A stretch of 64,000 nucleotides of DNA from positions 50,449,935-50,513,934 of the forward strand of contig CM055104.1 of the NCBI GenBank assembly GCA_029204225.1, given 5' to 3'. This stretch comes from Diphasiastrum complanatum (lineage: Eukaryota; Streptophyta; Lycopodiopsida; Lycopodiales; Lycopodiaceae). Of the stretch, positions 1-11,034 are shown one piece after another. Every line of letters begins with the position of its first letter. Position 1 is the stretch's first letter. The notes under the pieces are model-generated. The model did no database searches. It worked only from the letters and a program-made list of their open reading frames with translations, and was not told the origin of the DNA. A program made the translations under genes and the position numbers.

Positions 1-110
1 TACCGCCGGTACCATAATGGTGGTACCGCCATTATGGTGCCGCCCAAAAATCCGCGGTACCACGATGACACCATTTTTTAATTTTTTTTTAAAAAAAATT
101 TAGTGGGCAA
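1..110. repeat. GGTACC palindromic-word block
   Basis: Short words GGTACC, GGTACCGCC and CCGCGGTACC recur in both orientations, followed by a T-run/A-run. Related blocks lie at 690-780, 4905-5020, 11035-11130, 11510-11610 and 11690-11755. No coding potential is seen; the block runs off the left edge. Confidence 0.7.
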
Positions 111-689
111 TATGGGTATCAGCTCTTGACGAGAGCAGTGCATTTATGCAGGTTGCCGGTGCTTTCAGTTACAATATGTGTTAGACAACTAAATAATGCA
201 CCTCTCAGTTTAGTAGTCACTAGTTAACCGTGAGCTCCGATCTGTAAGGCCCCCGTTATGAGGAGAAGCCATTATTGAGCACGGTTGTCAGTATAGGGTC
301 TATTGTGAGACCATGATGGTTATGAGATGGCTAGATTACAGTTTCTATATAGCAACAAGTCTTGGGGGGTTCGGGGGGAGTCACCTGAGAAACGGGGGGT
401 CCGAGGGACGGTAGCCCCCCGGCGGGGGGTTTGGGGGTAGAGCCCCCCAACGGCGGGGTCCGGGGGCTACTGGTAGACCCCGGCCCCAACGGTATGACCT
501 CTTCAGGGATTTTGCCTTCCGATTCCCTGAGCGAAAACACACTTTTTGGTGTTTTGCATCCCCTTGGTCCTTTGGCTGTTCGCTCTCCTCAGAACCGACA
601 ACCTGCATAAATGCATTGCTCTCGTCAACAGCTTCAAGCTGATACCCATATTGCCCACTTAATTTTATTTTTTATTAATTTTTTTAAAA
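111..689. other. Intergenic, G-rich stretch, no gene recognised
   Basis: Around 361-490 the sequence is rich in GGGGGG/CCCCCC runs (repeated GGGGG-T words). The words GCAT-TGCTCTCGTCAA near 611 and their reverse complement near 125-150 make an imperfect inverted repeat of the two ends of this block, as in a fold-back insertion. No protein family was recognised on either strand. Confidence 0.35.
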
Positions 690-773
690 AAAAAAATATA
701 TATATATATGGTACCGCGGATCAGTATGGACCCGCGGTACCGGGATCTGCGGATCCTGGTACCGCTGGATCTA

Positions 774-826
<53 letters not shown>

Positions 827-1135
827 CAGACTTGAGGGTCCGGGCCGTTTTGCCCGCGTACGAACCCAGACACGTCCGACCCCCAGACGTGGGGTCGGAC
901 GCATCTATTTTTTTTTTTTTTGAAAAAAAAAAAAATAGATGCGTCTGGGGTCCGGATGCCCCCTTACGCACGCGTCCAGGGGTTCGGAAGCAATTTTTTT
1001 TTTTGATTCTTTTTAAAAAAAAAAATTAAAAAAAAAAAAAAATCGGATGTGTCCGAACGCGTCCGCGTCCGCCATCCGCTATATATCTAAGAAAGCGGAT
1101 GGTGGACGCGGATGCGCGTCCGCGTCCGGACGCGT
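690..1135. repeat. GGTACC-(AT)n-GGACGC module, copy X1
   Basis: The order is a GGTACC-word block (690-770), an (AT)n tract (about 776-822), then a block of GGACGC/GCGTCC words in both orientations broken by T-run/A-run hairpins (about 835-1135). The same order occurs at 11035-11460, and the mirror order at 4735-5020. Confidence 0.75.
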
Positions 1136-2340
1136 CCAATTTTTTTCAAATTTTTTTTTTCAAAAATAAAAATAAAAAATACAAGCACCTGCCTACACTG
1201 CCCCCATCCCAAAAGCAAAATAAAAACAATTTATGGCCTTTGTTTTTCCCCGGAATTAATTATCAGAGGGTGCCTATCACCCACCTGCCCCCTCCTGATA
1301 AAAAACAGGAAAACAATACTGAAAAAATTTCCAAAAAAATTTGCAACAGACCTAACCACTGGGCCATGCCTCTCATAACCTCAGTATTACTAAACAACCA
1401 TGGCCAATGAGCAGTTCATAAATTATTACGAACCTTCACCGGGAACTAAGCTCCAAAACAGCGGCAAAGAAAGATCTGAGAGTGGTTTTGAGTGAAGGTT
1501 TGTATGGCAAACATATTACTGCCCCAAGGTTTAGAAGTGAATGCTCGCCAGAGGATTGGGGAAAGGTGAACGCTCACCAAAAGAGTGACAAGCTCTCAGG
1601 AGCAGAAGTCTCTGGGGGAAATTAGGGCTCACCAGAAGAGTGACAAGCTATACACTACTGTGACTCGGTTTAGGGGATCGGTTTTTTCCCGGATGAACTT
1701 CAACAGCTTACTAATTAGTTATGGCACTACTCCAACTTGCTACAATACGATGTCGAAATTTTGCGTACCAGCACGGGGTCCGAAACATCTCCCAGTTTTC
1801 AGGTCCCGACCGAACAAAGTGTCCCTGAAGCCCTGTTTAACGTCGAACTTCGGACGGATGATGCGGCCCGACCGTCGATTGTTTCCTCGTCCTGTTTGTT
1901 CCCACAGGTTCATATCGAGGTTGTCCACTGGCCGAAACAGACGGCACCCGAAACGGATCCCGTTTGGAGAAACAGGGCCGTCGGACGGAGAGTTGCAAAA
2001 CCAGTCCATTTCGCTTGACCTAATTGCGCTTCTCTCCAGTCGAAGGGCAATTTTGACCGAACGATACCCGAATCGAGCCAGGCTTGATCCCTTGGGTTCG
2101 TATCAGGATCACGAACCTGTGGACTGTATTCCTGGACTGATGATGCGTTCTACACAGTACCATGGCCTATGTGATGAGATAGATTTAGGGTTTAGGGTTT
2201 AGGGTCGACGTCACGTGGGCAACTAGTCGGAGCATGTCCTGGTAGATGTCCGCCGACACAACGAACGGAAGCTAGAAGGAGGATTTCACGAGAGCCAACG
2301 AGAGATAATGGGGCGACTACCGGAGCTGCAGCTACGTGCC
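1136..2340. repeat. Dispersed repeat R, copy A
   Basis: This matches 11820-13010 in the same orientation over about 1.2 kb, and 16660-17580 inverted. Shared landmarks are ACTAAGCTCCAAAA, the AGAGTGACAAGCT words and CTGGCCGAAACAGACGGCAC. An open frame of 205 codons (1585-2202, plus) exists, but no family was recognised, and copy B breaks the frame. It is probably the non-coding or decayed body of a transposable element. Confidence 0.65.
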
Positions 2341-2757
2341 CTCACAGTCCTCGGACCTGCTCCCCCCTGACCGAGCTGGCGTGGGCAAGGAAACGCAATG
2401 GATTGGAATTAAGTTCTCCGCAGAACAACTTCCCATGGTCCGGGACAGGGTCCCTCGTCGTTGGGCCAGCCAGTAGGTCTTCTGGTTCCCGGTAGTGAAC
2501 GACACAGTTATGATGACCATCCACTCCACTGGTGACCATTCACTCCCTGTAGTGCTTGGAGAAACGGGACCGTCGGACGGATAGCTGCAGAACTAGTCCA
2601 TTTGGATTGACCTAATTGTGTTTCTAACCCGTCGAACGGCCATTTTGACCGGACGATGCCCGAATCGGGCCAGGCTCGGTCCCCTGAGTACGTACCCGCT
2701 CCACGAACCAGTGGACTGTATTCCTAGACCATTGATACATTCTACGCAGGTTTAAGT
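1966..2757. repeat. Internal direct repeat in R
   Basis: A unit of about 195 bp starting TTGGAGAAAC at about 1966-2163 recurs at about 2559-2757, with the same order of landmarks (GTCGGACGGA, CATTTTGACCG, GAATCG/GGGCCAGGCT). The units have diverged clearly, so this is an old duplication. Confidence 0.6.
2183..2203 (+). repeat. Interstitial telomere-like repeat
   Basis: Three TTTAGGG units, the plant telomere motif, lie in tandem inside repeat R. Isolated units also occur at 2908, 2930 and 2984, at 12210-12226 and 12826, and in reverse at 16592-16625. They travel with R copies, so they are part of the repeat and not a chromosome end. Confidence 0.6.
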
Positions 2758-3195
2758 GTATGCTGCGAAAGTGTAGCTTTGATGTTGAATCTGCACATAC
2801 CTGTGGTGCAATGCCTACGACACAATGAGGACGTGGGTGGGGTTGATGATGTTTATGGATGATGATTATGCTTGTGGCTTGTTTTGATGGTTATGGCTGT
2901 GGGGTTGTGGGTTTAGGGTGATTTGTTAGGGTTTGGGGTGTTGTGTTAACTGTGCCATTTGTTGGGGTGTCGGGTTTAGGGTCTTATGTTAAATGGTTGA
3001 ACATGATGCATATGTTTTGAATGAGATGCAGATGTGCTGATCTCTCTCTCTCTCTCGCTCTAACCATTCAAACTTCACAGAGCTAACCATTTGTAAGCAA
3101 CCACGATGAATTAGCCATGACACAATTAGACTGTAAAAAAATATATACATCTCATTTGATGCCACTGTACATGATGCTAAAATGTGTATCAGTAT
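2758..3195. other. 3' flank of truncated hAT copy, (CT)n and TTTAGGG words
   Basis: This holds TTTAGGG-like words (2900-2990) and a short (CT)n (3041-3056). The stretch from 3060 to 3195 matches, inverted, 16255-16390 beside another hAT scrap. No coding sequence is seen. Confidence 0.5.
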
Positions 3196-4598
3196 TTACA
3201 AGTCTGCGCTAAACAAATCATCCCTCTGCGTGCTAGATGCATCTGCAAGGGTGTCAAACACAAAGCCTGGCTCGGAGTCTGGAGGCATCTGGGACTCCTC
3301 TAGGTCTGGGCCAACGCCTGCCAAGAGACGACTAGAAAAATCATCGGTGTGTCCCCTCTTGGCTGGCCTGCCTCTGGGTCTGCCGGAAGGAACTCTCTAT
3401 GGTACACTCCTGCCTGGGGGTCTCCCTCTGCCACGGGGGGGTCTCTGGGAGGAACTGCCTGCCTGTGATGCTCTGAGTCGTCTCTGCGCTATCTGTCTCT
3501 GGGCAGCAGCCTCTGTCTCCCTCGCAAACTCTGACCAGCCATCATCTGAAAGGGGGCGTCATGCAGGGGTACTGGGTGGGGCACGTGGACAATCCCCTGC
3601 TAGGTCGACCGTCTCGTCTGAATCATATGTGGGCTCATCATTAGAGGAGGGCAATGGAACGTCAGCAGGGGGGGTGGTGGTCTCATCGGCATCGGCATCA
3701 TCCTCAGGCTCACCCCGCAGAGCACGCCGAACAGCATCGACCTCTGGCTCATGATCTGCCGCTGCAACCAGGCACTCATCGGGATTGGCCTGCACAAGTC
3801 AATCATTCGTGAGAATAGCCGAAGAAACCGTGAGGGCATTAAATTGAATGTCTCAAACCAGTACGAAAGCAAAACGACAGAGCAACGAAATATACCTGCA
3901 GCAGTAGGGCGTGTGCGCCTCCTGCCCTCATGCTCTCCGTGATGCATCGAACCACTCTGGTGTTGGTGTTGCAGTACACCAGGTCATTGCACCGCTCCGT
4001 CGTCAGACGGTTCCGCTTGTTTGTGTGAACAAGGCTGAACGCTGACCAGTTCCGCTCGCACACACAAGCAGAACAGTCCTGCATTAATTGGCAACAACTC
4101 GAGTGAGTACCGACCTTGTAGAGAAAATGCGAAAACTGGTTGGATGAATGAGATCAGACAACATACCTGTGAAAGGACTCGGAGCACGAGTGTCCTCAGG
4201 TCTGGCTTCCTGGCGCCATAGCTCTCCCACCATGATACAGGCAAGAGCCTGTTCTCTCGAACACGTGCAAGGTCCTCGCCGAACAGCCCCAGAGAGTGCC
4301 TGCAGTTGAGCAACGATATGCTTGAGTACACTTGAGCCCGCGCAGGGAAATTGAACGAACGACAACGTACAATAGATCAAGAGTTTACCTGTAACCGAGC
4401 CTCTGCACCTCGAGCCTGTTGCGGAACCCAGTGTCGTTGCTGAGGAGGCAGATGTATGCGAACCAGTCCGCACGCAGCTCTGCATCGTCGTATTGCCTCT
4501 CGCTTTGAAAAAGTGGATGTAGTATGTGGGCCACACTGTAAATGGGCCGGTGAAACTTCTCCCATCGCCGCTGCCACAAGCGCCTGATAGGCTCCAAC
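3196..4598 (-). pseudogene. hAT transposase, 5'-truncated copy (hAT-1)
   Basis: Four spliced exons on the minus strand join in frame: 4598-4389, 4299-4167, 4078-3896 and 3789-3196. They encode the C-terminal half of a hAT transposase: a RWEKFHRPIYSVAHILHPLF helix, PVSWWESYG and LVLRVLSQ, then CERNWSAFSLVHTNKRNRLT of the hATC dimerisation domain. The long tail has AT-hook-like RGRGRPPGR and GRPRGRPAKRG. The last exon has an in-frame TGA (3561-3559) and TAG (3399-3397), both one C-to-T change from sense codons, before the natural TAA at 3198. BED finger and DUF659 parts are absent; the copy is cut off near 4735 by the palindromic module. It has one intron (4300-4388) that the intact copy at 6448-10752 lacks. 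Confidence 0.8.
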
Positions 4599-4734
4599 CT
4601 GTGGACCAAACCATGCGCAGGCAACAATTACATACCATCGTGTTGCGGCAGCAAGACGAAACAGAGTGCGAAATGGAAGGATGGTGAGACGGAAAAAAGT
4701 TATACCTGGCAGGGTCCAGCTTGGAACGCTGGAG

Positions 4735-5020
4735 AGACTCTGCGTCTAGACGCTAGACGCGTCCTCTGGATGCGTCCAGCCTTTAACAAAAAATAAAATA
4801 AAAAAAAAAGGACGCGTCCGACCCCGCGTCCCGGGGTCGTACGCGGACGCGACCATTTTGGCCCGGACCCTCATGGTTCTGATATATATATATATATATA
4901 TCAGAACCATAGTACCCTCTGGTACCGCTGGTATGGTACCGCCGGTACCATATCAGTGGTACCGCCGGTACGGTACCGCCCTGGGATCCGCGGTACCAGG
5001 GCGGTACCATTTTTAATATT
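4735..5020. repeat. GGACGC-(AT)n-GGTACC module, copy X2 (inverted)
   Basis: It runs GGACGC/GACGCG words (4735-4860), CGGACCCTCATGGTTCTGAT, (AT)n (about 4881-4900), ATCAGAACCAT, then GGTACC words (4915-5015). It is the inverted counterpart of the module at 11035-11450, sharing TCAGAACCAT on both sides of the AT tract. Together they bracket the hAT-2 gene and the small charged ORF. Confidence 0.75.
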
Positions 5021-5390
5021 TTTTTTTATTTTTTAATATATTTTTAGTAATTTTTTTTTGCATATTAACTACCAAAAAAGGACAAAAAAAAGTAAAAAGA
5101 GGGGGTTCTGGGTGTAAAAAAAGAGGGTACAGTACATGATGCAGGGGACTGTTGCAATGGCACATGGGCACTGCGAGTGAGCAGACCGAGGGGCCAATGG
5201 GAGACCAACACAGGGGGGTAGCATCACATGGGGGCAAGTACAGAGGCACATGGGCATTGTGGGTGAGCAGACCATGGGCCCAATGGGAGACCAACACAGG
5301 GGGGAGCATCACATGGGGGCAGGTACGGAGGCACATGGAGGGATGATGGGGATCCACATGGCCGATCAGGCTGTGGGGATAAATAGGCAC
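5021..5390. repeat. AT-rich border and 86-bp tandem repeat
   Basis: After a T-rich stretch (5010-5070), a unit of about 86 bp with GCACATGGGCA, CCAATGGGAGACCAACACAG and AGCATCACATGGGGGCA repeats about two and a half times between 5157 and 5340. Open frames across it are low-complexity by-products. Confidence 0.65.
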
Positions 5391-5558
5391 TCACAATGCC
5401 ATTGTGGTCGGCATTTTCAGAGGCTGTGAGAGGGCTAGTGATAGACAGTGAGAGAGCAAGCGAGAGCCGGTGACAGGCTGTGAGAGGCTGTTTGAGAGCC
5501 AGGGTGCTGTGAGAGGGTGTTCAAGGATCAGGGTGCTGTGAGGAGAAGGTCGATCGAG

Positions 5559-5924
5559 ATGGCTGAGCGAATACCACCGAAGCCCGAGGGCGAAGCCAGG
5601 AGAAAGCTTGAGGAAGATATCCGAAGGCACAACGAGAGGCATCGGAAGCAAGAGGCAGATATCCGAGAGATGCTGCGACAGACTCGACAGAGAAATCCGG
5701 AACCGAAGCAACCCGCCCCCGCTGTGGATCCTGTCCCCGCTGTCGAGCTGGATCTGGATGAGCAGATCGGAATGAATTTCACACGACGGCAGCTCATCAT
5801 GGTCAGGGAAAGGGCGGCCAGACGTCGGGCTAACCAGGAGGCAGCTCGGGCTAACCGGGAGGCAGAGCAAGAGCGACAAAACAATGCACCAGACGAGGGC
5901 GAGGAGTCGGTGGAGGATCAGTGA
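5559..5924 (+). CDS. Small charged protein, unknown function, beside hAT-2
   Basis: The open frame runs from ATG 5559 to TGA at 5922-5924 (121 aa); an upstream in-frame ATG at 5517 would add 14 residues. It is rich in Arg, Glu, Gln and Ala. Residues about 5-45 form a charged helix (EARRKLEEDIRRHNERHRKQ), a Pro-rich linker follows, then a second helix (RRQLIMVRERAARRRANQEA) and an acidic end (DEGEESVEDQ). No family was recognised. A TATA-like GGATAAATAGG lies near 5375, followed by a repetitive GTGAGAGG leader. It converges on the hAT transposase gene (stops 523 bp apart) within the same pair of inverted modules, so it may be an accessory gene of that transposon. A host gene or chance ORF is also possible. 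Confidence 0.45.
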   Translation: MAERIPPKPEGEARRKLEEDIRRHNERHRKQEADIREMLRQTRQRNPEPKQPAPAVDPVPAVELDLDEQIGMNFTRRQLIMVRERAARRRANQEAARANREAEQERQNNAPDEGEESVEDQ

Positions 5925-6447
5925 GGGATGTTTAGAATAGATGAGGTCCACCCGTATGTGGCGGACTGTTGCTATGTAGTTTTCGGCAGTTTATGGTGCA
6001 GCAAATAACTAGATGGCTGCTTAAAAAAATGACAGTATATGTGATGTTATCCTGATACAACGGTTGAATATATACATAGTTGTTTTTTGTGCAACGCGAG
6101 CCTGGTCATGTAAGATGCAATGTTTGTAATTTTCCTAAATGCAGATGTATTACATGTGTTTATTCAATGTCGTTTGGGGTGTAGGGGTGATTGCTGTGCT
6201 CATGATGTAGGTGCATATATGTGAAGCTAGCATTCACTTCAAACGAAATTAAATGAAAATAGGATTCACACACGCACATAGAATTCTTCAACATAAAATA
6301 AAGCATCACATGTACAGAGCGACATACGCACAATGTGCAGCAAATAATGTAGGCCAAACACTGTATATAATGTGAAAAATCATCTGAGTACAATGGTAGA
6401 CCGACTGCTAGAGACAAACTACTGAAACTAAAACAATAGAGCCACAA
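5925..6447. other. AT-rich spacer between convergent genes
   Basis: This is the shared 3' region of the small ORF and the hAT transposase gene. It is AT-rich with no conserved coding signal and presumably holds both polyadenylation regions. Confidence 0.4.
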
Positions 6448-9400
6448 TCAATGCTCTGGCTCTGACTCAGACGAATGCTCTGGAGACAACTCAGGGCCCC
6501 GAGCTGACTCTCGCAGCCGATATCTCTGCCTGTCTGGAACTGGCATGGGCTGTGTATCCGAGGGGGAAGACTCGTCATCCTCATCCTCCCAATCAGCCTC
6601 CGCATCAGCCCCCAAGCAGGCCAAACCAACAACACCTGCTCCAACTGGCTGTGATACTGCACCTCTACCTGTACCTGGAGCCTTGCGTGGTCGTCCTCTC
6701 CTCCCTGGCAGTTTCTGTGCCTTGCCTTTCTTGTTCGGTGCACCCTTGGGCCTGCCTGGTCTCTTGCGGACAAGAGGAGCTGTCAATGCCTCGTCACCCC
6801 CATGCAAATCACCTGGCTGGCTAGGCTGGGCCCAAGCTGAGGCCGGCTGGGATAGGGAAGCAAAAGAGGGAACTCCCTGTGCAACTGAGCGAGGAGGATG
6901 AGCTCGTGGAGTGTGTGCCCGTGGGGCTGCTGCAGGTGGAGGAACTGGCTGTGCAGGAGGCGAGTACAGTGGCGATATGTACTGAAAGGGGCGCTGTGGT
7001 GGCCGGTACTGGTACATCCTGGGTGCTGCCAAAGGAGGAGGATGTGACGTGGGTGCTGCCACTGGAGGAGCCACTGTGGATGTGGGCGCTGCAAGAGAAA
7101 ACCTGGGCACAGATGGTGGCCTGCCATGGAGACCTGGTGCTGCAGAAGTGGACGGCGATGGAGGGGATGCAGGCCTAAATGGCATCGGTGGCACTGGAGG
7201 AGTTGTGCGACGCACATACACCCTCTGAGGAGCTGGAGGAACTGTAGGCACCTCATGCGGCTGCTCTGGCTGGGACTCTGTGTGTGGCATGCTGGCAAGA
7301 GATGATGGGGGCGCCCTGACACTCGGCATCTGCTGGGCCTCTGAATCCAATGTGGCAACCAAGTCGGCCAGCTGGGCATCCGAATACAAATGCTCTGGGC
7401 TCTGGGACTCATCCTGTGCACCAGCCTCTAAATCATCCTGTGCACCGACCTCTGAATCATCCTGTGCACCAACCCCTGAATCAACCCAAGCCTCATCCCG
7501 TGCCTCATCATGTGCACCCTGTAGACCCTGCATGGCCTCCCAATCTGTGCAATGAAAGTCATCAGGTGCCTCCTCTGGTGTGCTGTCGTAGTAACGGCCA
7601 TGACTCTGTGCTGCACGAATCCAAACATCTGCGGGACCAGCATCTAAACCACTCTGCCCTCTATCAAGAGCCTCCTCCATCATGTCGACATAGGTAGGTA
7701 TGCCACTGCCCCCCCCTGTGTGCCCTGCCTGTCTGCCGGTATAACCTGTGCCATGTGTCCCACCTCTGCCACGTGATGCACCTGTGACCCCTGCCCGTGG
7801 CGTGTGCCCTGCACCTGTATAATCTGCCTCATCCCTCTCTGGTCTGGCAAACACAACCCGAATGGGCTCATCCTCTGACACTGGCTCATCTGCCTCATAC
7901 AATGGGGGCTCTCTGTGCTCAAGCCCAAGCTCTCTCTCTCTGATCTCGGCAAGCTCCCTCTCTCTCTCTGCCATCAACTGTGTGCCCAGGTCATCTGCAG
8001 GCATGGGATGGGTGCTGTCCGTAGGCAAGTCAACCTGGCGCTCCAAATCAGATATCTTCGTCTGCAAGGTTTAAAATTTGCATGTCAGAGAGACAACTTT
8101 TTCAAGAAATGAAACCAACATACCAGGAGTCAACCAACATGCTATGAAAGATTAGCTTATCACCTGCAATGCGCTCGTAATGGTCGGAAGCCTCCTGGCG
8201 AGACGTGCGTTGGTGCTACAGAACACCAACCGCTCCAACTGACTCACTGACAACCGGTTTCTTCTCCTCGTGTGAATCAGTGCCCATGTGCTCCAATTAC
8301 GCTCACACACAGAGGCAGCACAGTCCTGTGGTGCGTGCATTGAAATACTTCAGCACATTGTGGCAAAGGTGAAACTTCAACGAAACACAAAAAATGGAGG
8401 ATAAAATGAGATGCATACCTGAGAAAGGACACGCAGTGCAAGACGCTGTATAGATGGGTATGTGCTACCGAACATGGTCCACCAGGTAATGGGTAGCTGC
8501 CTCCTCTCTGGATCCTGGGCAGCCGGGTGGCCGAATGTGCCCATGCCGAAACGAAATGCAGCGAGCTCCTCCATGAGCCTGATAGGATCCAAACCTATGT
8601 GTGGACCCACCCTGTGAATGTACTGAAGCCAATCGGCCTCGAGCTCCCTGTCTGCGATCTGTGTCGGAGAGAGGAAGAGGGGATGCAGCATGTGTGCAAC
8701 GCTGTGGATACTCCTGTGGAAGTAGTTCCATCGCGTCTCCCATATGAACTTCAGCTCTGTCATCCTGCAGGTGAGGGGCATGTGGTTTAGGGCATTACGA
8801 AAAAGCTTAACATTGACAGAAAAACAAACTAGCAAGTACTGAAAAGATAAAGGTCAATTGCAACACTGTACCGCTTACCTCTCTGGCTGCAAGATGGGCA
8901 GCTGCAGGAACTGTCCAATCCGGTCCATGAGCTCATACACCAGTCCAAGTGTCGACCCCTCGCTGTCAGCCATGCGGAGCACAATGTAGAGTGGTCGAAG
9001 CAGTCCTGACAATGTCTGTGCATCCCTCCAGAACTGGTCTCCCCTCACCGTGGAAGAAAAGTGCTCCCCATCCTCAGTGTGCGGAAATGTACTGGCACCC
9101 CAAAGATCACTGGCAACCATCTGTAGAAGCTGGGCCCTGCACCTGATCAAACAGTCGATGACCACCAAGTCGAATGCAAAGCGTGTGGGGGCTGGCTTAC
9201 GGAGGTCCAGATGGCTAAACACCCGGAACATGGCAAGAACACGCCTCTTTCTGGTGACAAAAGTCACCAGGAAGAGGGCCTCCCGGACGATGGCTCTAAC
9301 CCAGGGAAGTGCTCCAATGTCCCCCATCAAAAGGTCTATGCCGTGGGCTGCACAGGGGGTATGAACAATATGAGGGAACTCGGCCTCTAGCAGTACACCC

Positions 9401-10752
9401 ATCTGAATGCAGTTCGTGGCATTGTCCGTCACCACCGTGACGACATGCTGTGGGCCTATGGCTAGGATGGAAGACCTGATGACATCAAACATGAACTCTG
9501 CAGATATGACTCTCCCCCCCCTGCTGCAATCCACTGCCCTCAAAAACTGTGTGCCCATGCAGCTGGAGACCAGTATGTTGAGGATCGGCCTCCTCCTGAC
9601 ATCAGTCCAGCCATCGGACATGATGCTGCAACCGTAAGTGGCCCAGTGCCGACGCAGAGGCTCCATCTCTCTAGACAAGGACTCGACCCTATCCCTCAGC
9701 ATGTGTGTGCGGACAACCTCTGAACTAGGGACTCTCCAGCTAGGGCTGACAGACTGTGCAAGGCGGAAGGCCCTTCTGAAGGGCTCAGAGTCGGTGATGG
9801 CAAAGGGCAGGTTCAGCTCGTAAACCAGACTGGCCACGGCCTGTGTGGCCTCTCTGTCCATGTGCGGCTGATGCGCGCCGCGAATGGTCTGCTGCACGAG
9901 GGCTCTCCCTGGTGGACGACGGGTGGTGGACCTCCAGCACGGTGCACCAACCGTGACGGGAATGGACGATGACGCGACAGGCTGGGCGCTGGTGGATGCA
10001 TCGGCTGTAGACGTGGAATGGGGAGAGTGGGATGCACTGGCAGGGATGGGTGCAGCAGCATAGGTGGGGTGCACTGGTGGAGGGGCAACATCTGGCATGG
10101 GGTACGAAAACTGCTGGCTGAGGAGGTCATCCGGATGGGAAGGGAAGGAAGAAGGGATCTCTTCCACATCCTCGAAGGCCCGCCCAGTACCATCCTGGGC
10201 CTGCTCGGGTGGCGGAGAGTCCATGAGAAAGTCGTAGACTGGTGGAGTGCGAGCAACAGTGGGTGGTGGTGGAACCGCAGTGGCAACTGTCGGACGCGAT
10301 GGGACGGGATCCACCGGAATCTGAGCAGATGGGGGTGCATGAGGCAGAGCTGTCTGAGGGGCAAAGGGACCAGAGGAGGATGCACTCCCTCTCCTCGTGC
10401 GTGCCAGCCAAGCAGGCAGCAACTCTGGGTTAGTCACATAAGGAGCGGTGCAAAATCGGAGAACGCCCTCCGAAATGGTGTTCTCCCCTGCCACGAGCCG
10501 CGGCCCGTAGGTGTCCAGTAGTCGCTGCCTGTCGGGGACGGTCATGCTGCCACAAGGGGCAGCATTCAAGGTGGCACCATTTTTGGCGCGTGCACCGAGC
10601 AGATGGCCTTTAAGGCGAGTGAGGGATGCAGCAAACTCGACGAGACAGTATCGGCAGCGCACGATCTTCTGACCGGTCTTGTTGGCCTTGTCGGCAACCC
10701 GCCTGACAATGTCTACCTCGTCCCACAGACCGGAAAGGTCGGATTGCACCAT
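6448..10752 (-). CDS. hAT-family transposase, apparently intact (hAT-2)
   Basis: Four exons with GT-AG borders join in one frame: 10752-8879, 8764-8419, 8325-8164 and 8061-6448. They give 1331 aa with no internal stop. Residues 33-67 form a BED-type zinc finger (C33-x2-C36, H50, C67) for DNA binding. A Pro/Ser-rich linker follows (about 120-290). The RNase H-like core (DUF659) has MSDGWTD (D380) and VVTDNATN (D443) as candidate catalytic acids, plus a CAAH motif at 467-470. The hATC part has PITWW (W719-W720), LALRVLSQ and CERNWSTWALIHTRRRNRL (about 747-765). From residue 795 there is an unusual extension of 537 residues: a charged helix, an acidic GAQDD repeat, a Pro-rich stretch and AT-hooks (RPGRPKG, GRRGRPRK at 1226-1255). 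hAT enzymes cut and paste DNA with 8-bp target duplications. Intron positions match those of the truncated copy at 3196-4598. Confidence 0.85.
7403..7492 (-). repeat. Coding minisatellite, 24-bp units
   Basis: Three to four 24-bp units in the last hAT-2 exon encode GAQDD(S/L)E(V/A). The reading frame is kept, so this is an in-frame acidic repeat within the C-terminal extension. Confidence 0.7.
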
Positions 10753-11034
10753 TGCAGATGAAATGAGGGATGGATTGCTGGAAAAAAAACAGCAGGGTTC
10801 ACTGTTGGAGAGACGCTGAAAATGGGCGAATGCAGGGCAAAGGAAATCAGATGCAAGGCAGGGCGTTGCGTGGGCGATGGGCGACGCAAGGAATCAAAGG
10901 CAGGCAAGAAAAACCAGCAGCGATGGCAGGGCGGAGAGGGCTCAAAAAAATTTCAGAGGAAATGCGAGGGGGGCGGGTAGGTTTAGGTAAAAAAAAATTA
11001 AAAAAAATATTAAATAATAAATATATTATTATAT
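10753..11034. other. 5' flank of hAT-2 transposase
   Basis: This is the stretch upstream of the start codon, ending in an AT-rich run (10985-11035) before the palindromic module. No clear TATA box could be assigned and no other gene is seen. Confidence 0.4.

Noticed and set aside
665-971. Open frames made of Tyr-Ile or Phe/Lys runs at 611-1029, 4783-5010 and 11121-11951
   Set aside because: They are translations of AT microsatellites and T/A runs.
2183-2203. A chromosome end
   Set aside because: Only three TTTAGGG units, embedded in a dispersed repeat with unique sequence on both sides.
3182-3754. 190-codon plus-strand open frame
   Set aside because: It is the antisense shadow of the hAT-1 C-terminal exon.
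5528-5884. 118-codon minus-strand open frame opposite the charged ORF
   Set aside because: It is an antisense shadow of Arg/Glu-rich coding sequence. The plus strand has the better start context and protein composition, though neither is proven.
6545-7697. Several plus-strand open frames inside the last hAT-2 exon
   Set aside because: They are shadows of GC-rich, Pro-rich coding sequence on the minus strand.
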